From contig DUPK01000029.1 in assembly GCA_012838345.1 (NCBI GenBank), forward strand, positions 1-32,330: a DNA stretch of 32,330 bases, written 5' to 3'. The notes beneath the pieces were generated by a model that was not told the DNA's origin, did not search any database, and worked only from the letters and a program-made list of their open reading frames with translations. The translations under genes and the position numbers were made by a program. This DNA comes from Clostridiales bacterium (lineage in GTDB: Bacteria; Bacillota; Clostridia; Oscillospirales; Oscillospiraceae). Below are positions 23,346 to 30,163 of this stretch, one piece after another. Position 1 is the stretch's first letter, and each line of letters begins with the position of its first letter.

Positions 23346-23882
23346 TCAGTCGCCAATCAAAATGCAGCCCACAAAGGTCTGCGTCCCCCTGCCGTGGTAA
23401 TATTCGACATTGTTTTTCTTGCAGACATCGCTTACCATTAGCCCCAGAGATTCCATGGACGCAATGCGACGCTTCTCGTTAACGCAGGGATTCGGATACG
23501 AGCAGGTTTTGCAGACCCTGCAGGCCCCAGCGCCAAGAGGAAGAACGCGGTAACTCTCCGAAAGCTCGGACGAAAGCTTCTCCATCAGCTTTCTGTGCTT
23601 CCCTTCAAGCTCCATCGTCGTTTCAAAATCAAATTCATCCTCAAGTTCGCCGTAGGTCTGTACTATAATACCCTGCTTATAAGCGGAGATGAGCTTCTTC
23701 ATCTCCTCCAGTGTTCCGCAAGCTGGCGGACAGGTCCAGTTTTTCCCGTATTGCCCGCATTTATTTTCAGCACAGGCGGCGCGGACATCCTCCCTGAGCT
23801 CAAGTGTCGATATATCAAGCGGCGCCGCTTCCGAAAAGCCGATTTCCAACGCCCTGTCAACAATTTTGTTTATTTCAACCAC
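23346..23882 (-). CDS. DUF2284 cysteine-rich, putative Fe-S/metal-binding protein
   Basis: 178 residues with ten cysteines. The N-terminal half has C37-x4-C42 and the motif NWTCPPACGTLEEMKKLI (C51, C55); the C-terminal half has C121-x2-C124-x2-C127-x5-C133 (ACRVCKTCSYPNPC), ferredoxin-like. This pattern is DUF2284, annotated as predicted metal-binding. Role unknown; as first gene of the acs operon it might pass electrons to the activator or help assemble Fe-S clusters. The start is GTG at 23882, with CGGAGG ending 6 bases before it; an upstream TTG would lie over that site. A consensus-like promoter lies about 50 bases upstream. Confidence 0.82.
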   Translation of the reverse strand: MVEINKIVDRALEIGFSEAAPLDISTLELREDVRAACAENKCGQYGKNWTCPPACGTLEEMKKLISAYKQGIIVQTYGELEDEFDFETTMELEGKHRKLMEKLSSELSESYRVLPLGAGACRVCKTCSYPNPCVNEKRRIASMESLGLMVSDVCKKNNVEYYHGRGTQTFVGCILIGD

Positions 23883-23929
23883 AGAATTCCTCCGGACATA
23901 CCAACCCAATTTAACAAAAATCTAGTCAT

Positions 23930-23958
23930 ATTTTACACTAAAACGTCCCCATTGTCAT
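23930..23958 (-). promoter_or_regulatory. Promoter of the acs operon
   Basis: Minus strand: ATGACA (23958-23953), 17-base spacer, TAAAAT (23935-23930), about 48 bases before the GTG start. It should drive the run from DUF2284 to acsB. Confidence 0.65.
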
Positions 23959-23982
23959 GGATTTTTTTAAGAATATGGCAAC

Positions 23983-24005
23983 AAATATTATTCTCAATAA
24001 TATTT
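23983..24005. promoter_or_regulatory. AT-rich dyad upstream of the acs promoter
   Basis: Ten-base perfect inverted repeat AAATATTATT / AATAATATTT around CTC, 25 bases upstream of the -35 element. It could be an activator or repressor site for the acs operon, or chance in AT-rich DNA. Confidence 0.3.
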
Positions 24006-24060
24006 TACAAAAAACCCAAATAAAAAATAAAAAGAAGTTTTGGCATTGTTCAAAATCTAG

Positions 24061-24089
24061 TTGACAAGTCACGGACCCTTGGGTATAAT
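24061..24089 (+). promoter_or_regulatory. Consensus promoter of the tRNA cluster
   Basis: Perfect TTGACA, 17-base spacer, perfect TATAAT; tRNA-Met starts 14 bases after the -10. Confidence 0.92.
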
Positions 24090-24103
24090 AGCATTTGCGA
24101 TTT

Positions 24104-24180
24104 GGCGGCATAGCTCAGTTGGCTAGAGCACTCGGTTCATACCCGTGGTGTCACTGGTTCAAATCCAGTTGCCGCTACCA
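24104..24180 (+). tRNA. tRNA-Met (anticodon CAU), elongator type
   Basis: 77 bases with encoded CCA. Acceptor GGCGGCA/TGCCGCT, D-arm GCTCAGTTGGCTAGAGC, anticodon loop TTCATAC, T-arm ACTGG-TTCAAAT-CCAGT. The acceptor begins with a paired G, unlike initiator tRNA, and the body differs from tRNA-Ile2. The anticodon stem CTCGG/CCGTG has one T-T mismatch. Confidence 0.93.
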
Positions 24181-24188
24181 TGGTTCAT

Positions 24189-24222
24189 GTATGGGGACAG
24201 ATGTCCGCATCTGTCCCCATAC
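24189..24222. repeat. REP-like hairpin between tRNA-Met and tRNA-Glu
   Basis: Perfect 14-bp stem GTATGGGGACAGAT / ATCTGTCCCCATAC with a 6-base loop. No T run follows, so it is not an obvious terminator. The GGGGACAG...CTGTCCCC pattern resembles palindromic REP elements mobilised by REP-associated tyrosine transposases; no other copy is in this window, so this is inference. Confidence 0.5.
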
Positions 24223-24234
24223 TACTAAGAATAC

Positions 24235-24309
24235 GGCGCGTTGGTCAAGCGGTTAAGACACCGCCCTTTCACGGCGGTAACACGGGTTCGAGTCCCGTAC
24301 GCGTCACCA
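24235..24309 (+). tRNA. tRNA-Glu (anticodon UUC)
   Basis: 75 bases with encoded CCA. Acceptor GGCGCGT/ACGCGTC, anticodon stem CCGCC/GGCGG around CTTTCAC, T-arm with GTTCGAGTC. Confidence 0.95.
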
Positions 24310-24310
24310 G

Positions 24311-24339
24311 TTTAGGGCGCTCCCAAGGAGCGTCCTAAA
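24311..24339. other. Hairpin after tRNA-Glu
   Basis: Thirteen-base stem TTTAGGGCGCTCC / GGAGCGTCCTAAA (one G-U) with CAA loop, directly after the tRNA CCA. No T run follows; it may guide 3' processing of the polycistronic tRNA. The rest of 24340-24457 holds a 6-bp dyad (GGTAAC/GTTACC, 24372-24389) and no gene. Confidence 0.4.
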
Positions 24340-24457
24340 AACCCTTTGACAAAATGGTTGAAGCCGCCCCCGGTAACTAACACGTTACCAACAAACGAGC
24401 GATTATAAAAATCTCAAAACCCCTGAAACCGTTGAAATCACTAGGTTTTTGGGACAT

Positions 24458-24534
24458 GGAGGCTTAGCTCAGCTGGTTAGAGCGCCTGCTTCACACGCAG
24501 GAGGTCGATGGTTCGAGCCCATTAGTCTCCACCA
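24458..24534 (+). tRNA. tRNA-Val (anticodon CAC)
   Basis: 77 bases with encoded CCA. Acceptor GGAGGCT/AGTCTCC (one G-U), anticodon stem CCTGC/GCAGG around TTCACAC, T-arm GATGG-TTCGAGC-CCATT. Reads GUG codons. Confidence 0.94.
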
Positions 24535-24560
24535 ACGAGAAAATCGACACCAGACATGAG

Positions 24561-24605
24561 ATACCCGGAAGTGCTGATATTTCAAGCACTTCCGGGTATT
24601 TCGTT
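24561..24605 (+). terminator. Terminator of the tRNA cluster
   Basis: Fifteen-base perfect stem ATACCCGGAAGTGCT / AGCACTTCCGGGTAT with a 9-base loop, followed by a short T-rich TTCGTTTG tail, 26 bases after tRNA-Val. Confidence 0.7.
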
Positions 24606-24686
24606 TGCTGTTTGTGCGGTTTTGCCATGCGTATTTCAGCATTTTTCAGCACGGTTTTGCGTCAATTTATTGTTAATATCCAAGAT

Positions 24687-24893
24687 TTACGCGCTAATAA
24701 TAAGCTCGATCTCATCCGGCGTAAATTCGGTGAACAAAGCGGCTTCGACTGTTTCCCCATTTTCGTCAAAAAACTCAATAGTAAAGGCTTCTCCACAGTT
24801 AAGAACATCCACAATAGTTCCGCGATAGGAGGCCTTAACGCCGTACTTTACATTATCTTCTTTAAGCCTTACCACATCTAATAGCTTTAGCAT
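24687..24893 (-). CDS. DUF4926 domain protein
   Basis: 68-residue acidic protein beginning MLKLLDVVRLKEDN with GTIVDVLNCGEAFTIEFFDENGETVEAA, the pattern of DUF4926, a small beta-rich (SH3-like) family. Biochemical role unknown; relatives often lie beside nuclease or restriction-like toxin genes, but no such partner is visible here. Ribosome binding site AGAAGG 8 bases before ATG. Stands alone between the tRNA cluster and a 440-base gene-poor gap, so it may be an orphan from a lost locus. Confidence 0.75.
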   Translation of the reverse strand: MLKLLDVVRLKEDNVKYGVKASYRGTIVDVLNCGEAFTIEFFDENGETVEAALFTEFTPDEIELIISA

Positions 24894-24899
24894 TTGTCT

Positions 24900-25241
24900 G
24901 ACCTTCTTTTACAGCAAAGCACGGGTTCCGGTTGCTTGAGGCGAAGCAGTAAGCTTTGCCCAAAGGCTCGTCTTCGTTGCCGGACAAGTTACCGCCCCTG
25001 TCCGCCACAGCTAATGTTCAAACATTTCATTGGATTATACCGCCTTTTCCCCCTCCGCCTCAAGGGGTTCCCGCCTGTATCCTCTGCCAATCCGTCAACA
25101 TATCAAAGCGCCCGCAATGTGCCATAGCCGGCAATAACTGAAACATTGAATCAATAGCCCTGGCAAAGCACACCTGAGCCGCCGCCGATTTTTCAAATCG
25201 GGCCCTGCAATAGCAAATCACTGTTTATTTTGTTGTCAGTT
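24900..25241. other. Gene-poor gap with one cryptic reading frame
   Basis: No convincing gene. On the minus strand an open frame of 53 codons (25221 to 25060, GTG start) reads through ...MAHCGRFDMLTDWQRIQAG..., which looks protein-like, but there is no ribosome binding site or promoter. It may be a remnant of a decayed gene or mobile element. No direct or inverted terminal repeats were found. Confidence 0.3.
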
Positions 25242-25243
25242 TA

Positions 25244-25252
25244 TGCTATAAT
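25244..25252 (+). promoter_or_regulatory. Extended -10 promoter of hpf
   Basis: TGC-TATAAT, an extended -10 with no good -35, about 80 bases before the hpf start. Confidence 0.55.
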
Positions 25253-25335
25253 ACGGTTGAAGGCGAAAGGCGTTTCGCCCACCGTCTTTCCTATCCTAAA
25301 TTCAGCGGTGGTCCGCCGCAGAAGGAGAGTGCGCT

Positions 25336-25869
25336 ATGAAGTTTGTTTTTACGGAAAAGAAAACCCAGGTAAGCAATGATGTGAAAGCGTATGCCGAAAA
25401 GAAAATCAGCAAACTGGACCGCTTTTTTAAAGGGGATGCGGACGCCTTTGTAACCTTTGACGCAGAGCGCGGCCGTGAAATCGCCGAGGTGACAGTGCGC
25501 AGCAGCGGCACTTATTTTAGAGCAAAAGAGATAACCGGGGACATGTACGCTTCCATCGATGCGGCTGTTGCCACTATAGAACAGCAAATCCGCAAAAACA
25601 AAACAAGGCTGGAAAAAAGGCTCCGCGAGGGCGTCTTTGACCGCGACTTTAAAGCCGCGCCCGGACCGGAAGAGCCTGAGGAAGAATTCAAGGTCGTGCG
25701 CACAAAGCGTTTTTCAATCAAGCCCATGACGGTTGACGAGGCGATTTTGCAGATGAATCTGCTCGGTCACGAGTTTTTTATGTTCAGAAACGCCGAGGAC
25801 AGCGACAGCTTTGCCGTGGTGTACCGCAGGAAGGGCGGCGGGTACGGCCTCATTGAGAGTAACGACTGA
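25336..25869 (+). CDS. hpf: Ribosome hibernation promoting factor, long form
   Basis: Binds the 30S decoding region in stationary phase and joins two ribosomes into inactive 100S dimers. 177 residues, which is the long form usual in Firmicutes. N-terminal S30AE domain (about 1-100; FVFTEKKTQVSNDVKAYAEKKISKLDRFF) and C-terminal dimerisation domain (about 118-175; VRTKRFSIKPMTVDEAILQMNLLGHEFFMFRNAE, GGGYGLIE), joined by an acidic linker. AGGAG 8 bases before ATG. Single-gene transcript with its own promoter and terminator. Secure. Confidence 0.96.
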   Translation: MKFVFTEKKTQVSNDVKAYAEKKISKLDRFFKGDADAFVTFDAERGREIAEVTVRSSGTYFRAKEITGDMYASIDAAVATIEQQIRKNKTRLEKRLREGVFDRDFKAAPGPEEPEEEFKVVRTKRFSIKPMTVDEAILQMNLLGHEFFMFRNAEDSDSFAVVYRRKGGGYGLIESND

Positions 25870-25881
25870 ATAAAGCAGGTT

Positions 25882-25915
25882 TACTGAGAGGACGGACAAA
25901 TCCGTCCTCTCAGTA
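25882..25915 (+). terminator. Terminator of hpf
   Basis: Fifteen-base perfect stem TACTGAGAGGACGGA / TCCGTCCTCTCAGTA with CAAA loop, followed by T-rich sequence, 13 bases after the stop. Confidence 0.85.
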
Positions 25916-25930
25916 TGTTTACATTTTTCC

Positions 25931-25959
25931 TTTATTTCTGTTAATCCAACTGTTATAAT
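25931..25959 (+). promoter_or_regulatory. Promoter of the NYN-phosphoesterase-peptidase operon
   Basis: TTTATT, 17-base spacer, extended -10 TGT-TATAAT. A second TATAAT at 25970-25975 lacks a -35. Confidence 0.5.
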
Positions 25960-26026
25960 GTTAAATAGATATAATATTTGGTTATAAAGATAATGATTTT
26001 AATGGGGCAGAACAGGAGGGCAACAC

Positions 26027-26803
26027 ATGGCTATTCCGGTAACGGATCTAAGCAACTTAAATCTAGCGGTGCTAATTGACGCCGATAACGCCCCGCGCAC
26101 AATGATCCGCAACATAATGCAGGAAATTGCTATCTACGGCACACCCACTGTGAAGCGAATATACGGAGACTGGACCAGCCCGAATCTGGGCAGCTGGAAA
26201 ATGGCCCTGCTTGAAAACGCCATCACCCCGGTACAGCAGTACAGCTATACAACGGGCAAAAACTCGACAGACTCCGCGATGATAATCGACGCGATGGACA
26301 TCCTCTACTCCGGCCACGTGGGAGGCTTTGTGATTGTCTCAAGCGACAGCGACTTTACCCGCCTTGCAACGCGTATCAGGGAATCCGGCCTGCGGGTGAT
26401 TGGAATAGGCGAAAAGAAGACCCCCGCTCCCTTTATTGCTTCCTGCGACAAGTTTATTTATGTTGAGCTCATACGCTCGAAATACCAGGAACAGGACGAA
26501 CAGAAGGCTGAGCCCAAGCCGCGCCGCTCAACCAAGAGAGGGGCGGAATATCCCCCGATACCGCCTGAGACGGTGCGTCTCATCGCCGACTCCGTGTCCG
26601 ACATAGCCGACGACGACGGCTGGGCCTTCCTCGGGGAACTGGGGAACCTGCTTATTAAAAAGCAGCCCGATTTTGACCCCAGAAACTTCGGATTTTCAAA
26701 ACTGACCCCTCTTGTCCGCTCGCTTCCACGATTTGAAATCGACGTGCGTCAGACGGGAGATGCCAACACCAAACACATATACGTGCGGGATAAGGAAGCT
26801 TAA
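26027..26803 (+). CDS. NYN domain protein with C-terminal OST-HTH/LOTUS domain
   Basis: 258-residue cytoplasmic protein. Residues about 10-150 are a NYN/PIN-like nuclease domain (LabA type): acidic residues D18 and D20 in AVLIDADNAP, D82 in NSTDSAMIIDAMD, and D107/D109 in VIVSSDSDFTRLA would hold a metal. Residues about 175-255 fit an OST-HTH (LOTUS) RNA-binding domain (LIADSVSDIADDDGWAFLGELG...FGFSKLTPLV). Together this suggests an RNA-binding endoribonuclease, substrate unknown. AGGAGG lies 6 bases before ATG. First gene of a three-gene run with a 3-bp gap to the phosphoesterase. Confidence 0.87.
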   Translation: MAIPVTDLSNLNLAVLIDADNAPRTMIRNIMQEIAIYGTPTVKRIYGDWTSPNLGSWKMALLENAITPVQQYSYTTGKNSTDSAMIIDAMDILYSGHVGGFVIVSSDSDFTRLATRIRESGLRVIGIGEKKTPAPFIASCDKFIYVELIRSKYQEQDEQKAEPKPRRSTKRGAEYPPIPPETVRLIADSVSDIADDDGWAFLGELGNLLIKKQPDFDPRNFGFSKLTPLVRSLPRFEIDVRQTGDANTKHIYVRDKEA

Positions 26804-26806
26804 ATC

Positions 26807-27661
26807 ATGTTATTCAGAACGAAAGTGCGCGTTCGCAGGAGGCGGCGCAGAGGACTAATAATCTTGATATTCCTGCTTGCCGTTCTGGCGTTTTTCTTCT
26901 ACGACAGCTCAACCCGGCTTGTTACGGAGGAGTTTACAGTCGGCGCCTCGCTGATACCGGGGAGCTTCGACGGCTTCCGCATTGTCCAGCTCTCGGATTT
27001 GCACGGCAGGAGCTTCGGACCGAACAACGAAAAGCTTATCGAAGCTATTATGGACGCCTCTCCCGACATCATCACCATAACTGGCGACTTCATTGACAAC
27101 TCAAAGAGCGGCGAGTGGGCGAAAAGCCTGCTGGAGAAACTCGTCGAAATAGCCCCCGTTTATTTTGTCACCGGCAACCACGAGTGGGCCTCGGGCGGGC
27201 TTGTCGAGCTTTTTGCAATAATGGAAAGCTGCGGCGTTAAAGCGCTGCGCAACGATTACGTAGTGCTGGAGCGGGAAGGCGAGAGCATAATTCTCGCGGG
27301 CATCGACGACCCAAACGGCTATGCAGGCCAGAAAACGCCGCAGGAGCTTTTCTCCGAGATACGCGAGGAGCAGGGCGAGAATTACACTGTCCTACTTGCG
27401 CACAGGCACAACATGCTTGAGACTTACGCAAGCGCCGGGGCCAACCTCGTTCTCGCCGGCCACTGTCACGGCGGCATAATCAGACTTCCCTTAATCGGCG
27501 GGCTTCTCGACACGGACAGGACCTTCTTCCCCGAATACGACTCAGGCTTCTATATTCAGGGCTCGACGACCATGTTCGTTTCGCGCGGGCTGGGGCTTAT
27601 ATTCAACATCCCGAGGTTCCTGAATAATCCGCAGATAGCCGTGCTGATACTAAAGAAATAA
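26807..27661 (+). CDS. Membrane-anchored metallophosphoesterase (YaeI/YkuE type)
   Basis: 284 residues. An Arg-rich N terminus precedes one transmembrane segment (about 16-33), so the catalytic domain faces outward. The calcineurin-like metal site is complete: D64-x-H66 (SDLHG), D94 (GDFID), N124-H125 (GNHEW), the later His in LAHRHN and GHCHGG. Relatives act on phosphodiesters such as UDP-2,3-diacylglucosamine in other bacteria; the substrate here is unknown. Starts three bases after the NYN gene stop with weak ribosome binding site, so it is probably translated by coupling. Confidence 0.9.
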   Translation: MLFRTKVRVRRRRRRGLIILIFLLAVLAFFFYDSSTRLVTEEFTVGASLIPGSFDGFRIVQLSDLHGRSFGPNNEKLIEAIMDASPDIITITGDFIDNSKSGEWAKSLLEKLVEIAPVYFVTGNHEWASGGLVELFAIMESCGVKALRNDYVVLEREGESIILAGIDDPNGYAGQKTPQELFSEIREEQGENYTVLLAHRHNMLETYASAGANLVLAGHCHGGIIRLPLIGGLLDTDRTFFPEYDSGFYIQGSTTMFVSRGLGLIFNIPRFLNNPQIAVLILKK

Positions 27662-27678
27662 ATTAACCAGGAGATGCT

Positions 27679-28935
27679 ATGCTTAGCAAAACAGTTCTTC
27701 CAAACGGCGTGCGCGTCCTGACCGACAGAATCCCCCATGTGCGCTCCGCTGCCGTCGGTATATGGGTCGGGATTGGCTCCCGATTTGAAGCCGCGCGCGA
27801 AAACGGAGCGGCGCATTTTATAGAGCACATGCTTTTTAAAGGCACCGAAAAGCGCTCGGCTGCCGAGCTTGCCGAGCAGATGGACCAGATTGGCGGGCAG
27901 ATAAACGCTTTCACCACCAAGGATTGCACCTGCTTTTACGGCAGGGTGCTCGACATAAACTTACCTGTAGCCATAGACCTACTCTGCGACATGCTCTTTT
28001 CCTCGTGCTTCGACGAAAACGACGTAATGAGCGAGCGCGGGGTGATAATCGAGGAAATTGGCATGTATGAGGACACGCCCGAAGACCTCGTGATAGAGCG
28101 GCTCTATTCGGAGGCTTACCGGGGCTGCTCTCTTGCACGGCCGATTTTGGGTAAAAAATCGACCCTTGAGAAGATGACAGGAGAAACGCTTCGCGATTTC
28201 ATGGAGCGCAAATACCGCGCCGGCGACATAGTAATCGCAATATCCGGCAGCTTTACGGACAAGGACGTTGAGTATATACATGAGCGCTTCAGCCTCATGC
28301 CGAAAAGCCGCAGGGCGCGCCTGCCCGCGTCCAAGTATCGCCCCTGTATCACGACAAAGCGAAAGAGGATAGAGCAGAACCACCTCTGCTTCGGCTTCCC
28401 CTGCGTTTCCAACTTAAGCCCCGACCGCTACGCGATGCAGCTTCTGAACAATATACTCGGCGGCGGCATGTCCTCCCGCCTTTTCCAGGAGCTGCGCGAA
28501 AAGCGAGGGCTCTGCTACTCGGCGGGCAGCTTCCTGTCGACCCAGGACGATACGGGACTGTACTGCCTCACGATGGCGCTCGGCGCGGATTCCGAGGCGG
28601 AGGCCATCGGAGTGGTCGCGCAGGAGATTCAGAAAATAAAGAGCGCAGGCGTCACCCAAACGGAGCTTGACCGCGCTCGCGAGCAGGTTAAGGCGAATAT
28701 CCTGATGGGGCTTGAGTCGACCAATACTCGCATGTCCAGAATGGCAAGGTGTGAGCTCACCTACGGGCGCATAATTACCACCGAGGAGACCATCGCCGCC
28801 TACGACGCCGTAACGCGCGAGGACCTGCAGCGACTTGCCAACGAGGTGTTCGACATAGAAAAGACGGCCTTCTCCGCCGTCGGCAGGGTAAAACCCGAGG
28901 AGCAGTATAAAGAGCTGCTCGCAAAGCTTTCATAA
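27679..28935 (+). CDS. M16 family zinc metallopeptidase
   Basis: Pitrilysin-type peptidase of 418 residues, the size of the single-chain bacterial M16B enzymes (PqqL/YmxG/MPP-beta-like). Inverted zinc motif H46-x2-E49-H50 (HFIEHMLFKG) with distal Glu at about 125-126 (GVIIEEIGMYEDTP), and the C-terminal half with NNILGGGMSSRLFQELREKRGLCYS. No signal peptide, so cytoplasmic. AGGAG 6 bases before ATG; 17 bp after the phosphoesterase. In many Firmicutes this gene sits near polynucleotide phosphorylase or dut; here it is with NYN and phosphoesterase genes. Substrates are short peptides by family knowledge. Confidence 0.94.
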   Translation: MLSKTVLPNGVRVLTDRIPHVRSAAVGIWVGIGSRFEAARENGAAHFIEHMLFKGTEKRSAAELAEQMDQIGGQINAFTTKDCTCFYGRVLDINLPVAIDLLCDMLFSSCFDENDVMSERGVIIEEIGMYEDTPEDLVIERLYSEAYRGCSLARPILGKKSTLEKMTGETLRDFMERKYRAGDIVIAISGSFTDKDVEYIHERFSLMPKSRRARLPASKYRPCITTKRKRIEQNHLCFGFPCVSNLSPDRYAMQLLNNILGGGMSSRLFQELREKRGLCYSAGSFLSTQDDTGLYCLTMALGADSEAEAIGVVAQEIQKIKSAGVTQTELDRAREQVKANILMGLESTNTRMSRMARCELTYGRIITTEETIAAYDAVTREDLQRLANEVFDIEKTAFSAVGRVKPEEQYKELLAKLS

Positions 28936-29018
28936 ATAAGCCTGCTTTTGCATGACGCAAAAAGCAAACCGGCGCGTTCTCCGGCAAAATGCGCCTCAAA
29001 TAGTGCAAAAAAGACGAA

Positions 29019-29038
29019 AGGCGGCATTTGCGCCGCCT
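29019..29038. other. Hairpin downstream of the M16 peptidase gene
   Basis: AGGCGGC / GCCGCCT with a 6-base loop, about 85 bases after the peptidase stop. No T run follows. Confidence 0.35.
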
Positions 29039-29076
29039 GACAGCATTCTCTACCCATACGTCATATATGTGCATTA

Positions 29077-29109
29077 AAGGCTCTCCGCCGTTTGGCGGGG
29101 AGCCTTATT
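29077..29109. terminator. Bidirectional terminator between convergent M16 and cbiZ
   Basis: Thirteen-base stem AAGGCTCTCCGCC / GGCGGGGAGCCTT (one wobble pair) with GTTT loop. On the minus strand it follows the cbiZ stop by 4 bases and is followed by TTTAATG; on the plus strand by TTATTG. Confidence 0.75.
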
Positions 29110-29110
29110 G

Positions 29111-30163
29111 TCATTTTAGCATCAGATACAATACGCCGTTTAAATAGGCATTAACCATTGACTTATGCGCATCAGTATTGCATTTGCACAGCTCGGTTGT
29201 ATCCATCCCCATGAGCGCGAGCAGCACTGTCGCCGCCCTGAGCGCGTCATCTTCCTTTATCAGTCCCCACGAAAGCTGGTCGAGTATATGCGCATAGCAG
29301 GAGGTTTTTATGACGAGCTGCCGGTCCCGCCTTATACACTCAAACGTCTTTGCAAGGTCTTCAAAGCGCGCGCCGTTTGCGCTCAGCCTCGCCTTAACAG
29401 ATTCCTCGGTCACTCCGAAACGGCACATGCGACTTATAATATCCATCTGCCGCTCGGGACACAGCCCCGTCTCAAGGAACAGCGCCTCCTTGACGGCTGC
29501 CATAACGGTTTTACCGATAAGCTCGCCGAGCTTAAAGTGCTTGCCCGCCTCCGACAGCCTCACTTTTGAGCGGGGATTTGTGACTATTATGGTGCCGTCG
29601 GTGCCTGAGCCCGTGGCAAGTCCGCTGGAGTAGCAGCTTGGCACAAGAAGCTCCTGAATTGCCGCGGTCTTCGCCTCGGTGCAGGTGACAAGCGAGCGGA
29701 CCATTGCCCCTTCGGTGAGATTTGCGTCTATAAACAGCAGGATGTTTATCGTGCCAGCGACAAAGCTTATATTTCCCTGTCTTTCGTGCCAGCGCGCTTC
29801 CTCCCCCACCCTGCCGCCGTTTACGTCTATGCCCCCGGTGACTGCCGCCGTCACCGTCGTGTCCTCAAAGGCGAGAGACTTTATCGATACGTTTTCCACG
29901 AGCGCCGCGGTGCTTATGCCGGAGGAGTATTCCGGCTCAAGCCCAAGCTCACTGGCTATGGCGGCGACATGGCCCTCGTATGTGGGGGCCTTCATTTCGC
30001 CCGAGGTCTCGCCCCCGTGGTTGAATATCCACTTAAGGTCGTCCCGCCTGCCGCCGTTTAAAGGCGCCGTACTAAGCACGCTTCTCTTCTCAGCAAAGCA
30101 GGCGACTATTGCATCGCCGCGTCTTTCAAGAGTATCGCCGTTGTTAAACCGGTAAATTACCAC
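29111..30163 (-). CDS. cbiZ: Adenosylcobinamide amidohydrolase
   Basis: CbiZ cleaves the side chain of adenosylcobinamide-type corrinoids to give adenosylcobyric acid, so that salvaged corrinoids can be rebuilt with the cell's preferred lower ligand. 350 residues. The diagnostic segment is VTAAVTGGIDVNGGRVGEEARW; also GTINILLFIDANLTEGAM and SSGLATGSGTDGTIIVTNP. A C-terminal extension (about 235-350, several Cys) follows the CbiZ domain. Start: GTG at 30163, 9 bases after GGAGG; the ATG at 30172 abuts that site directly and is less likely. Its 5' end overlaps the ATPase gene by 20 bases. The link with the BtuFCD importer supports corrinoid salvage. Confidence 0.88.
   Translation of the reverse strand: MVIYRFNNGDTLERRGDAIVACFAEKRSVLSTAPLNGGRRDDLKWIFNHGGETSGEMKAPTYEGHVAAIASELGLEPEYSSGISTAALVENVSIKSLAFEDTTVTAAVTGGIDVNGGRVGEEARWHERQGNISFVAGTINILLFIDANLTEGAMVRSLVTCTEAKTAAIQELLVPSCYSSGLATGSGTDGTIIVTNPRSKVRLSEAGKHFKLGELIGKTVMAAVKEALFLETGLCPERQMDIISRMCRFGVTEESVKARLSANGARFEDLAKTFECIRRDRQLVIKTSCYAHILDQLSWGLIKEDDALRAATVLLALMGMDTTELCKCNTDAHKSMVNAYLNGVLYLMLK

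Noticed and set aside
23327-23356. TTG start for acsV at 23356
   Set aside because: It would overlap the upstream gene and leaves the purine-rich site before ATG 23326 unused.
24311-24339. Hairpin after tRNA-Glu as a terminator
   Set aside because: No T run follows on the plus strand and tRNA-Val downstream has no promoter of its own, so readthrough is expected.
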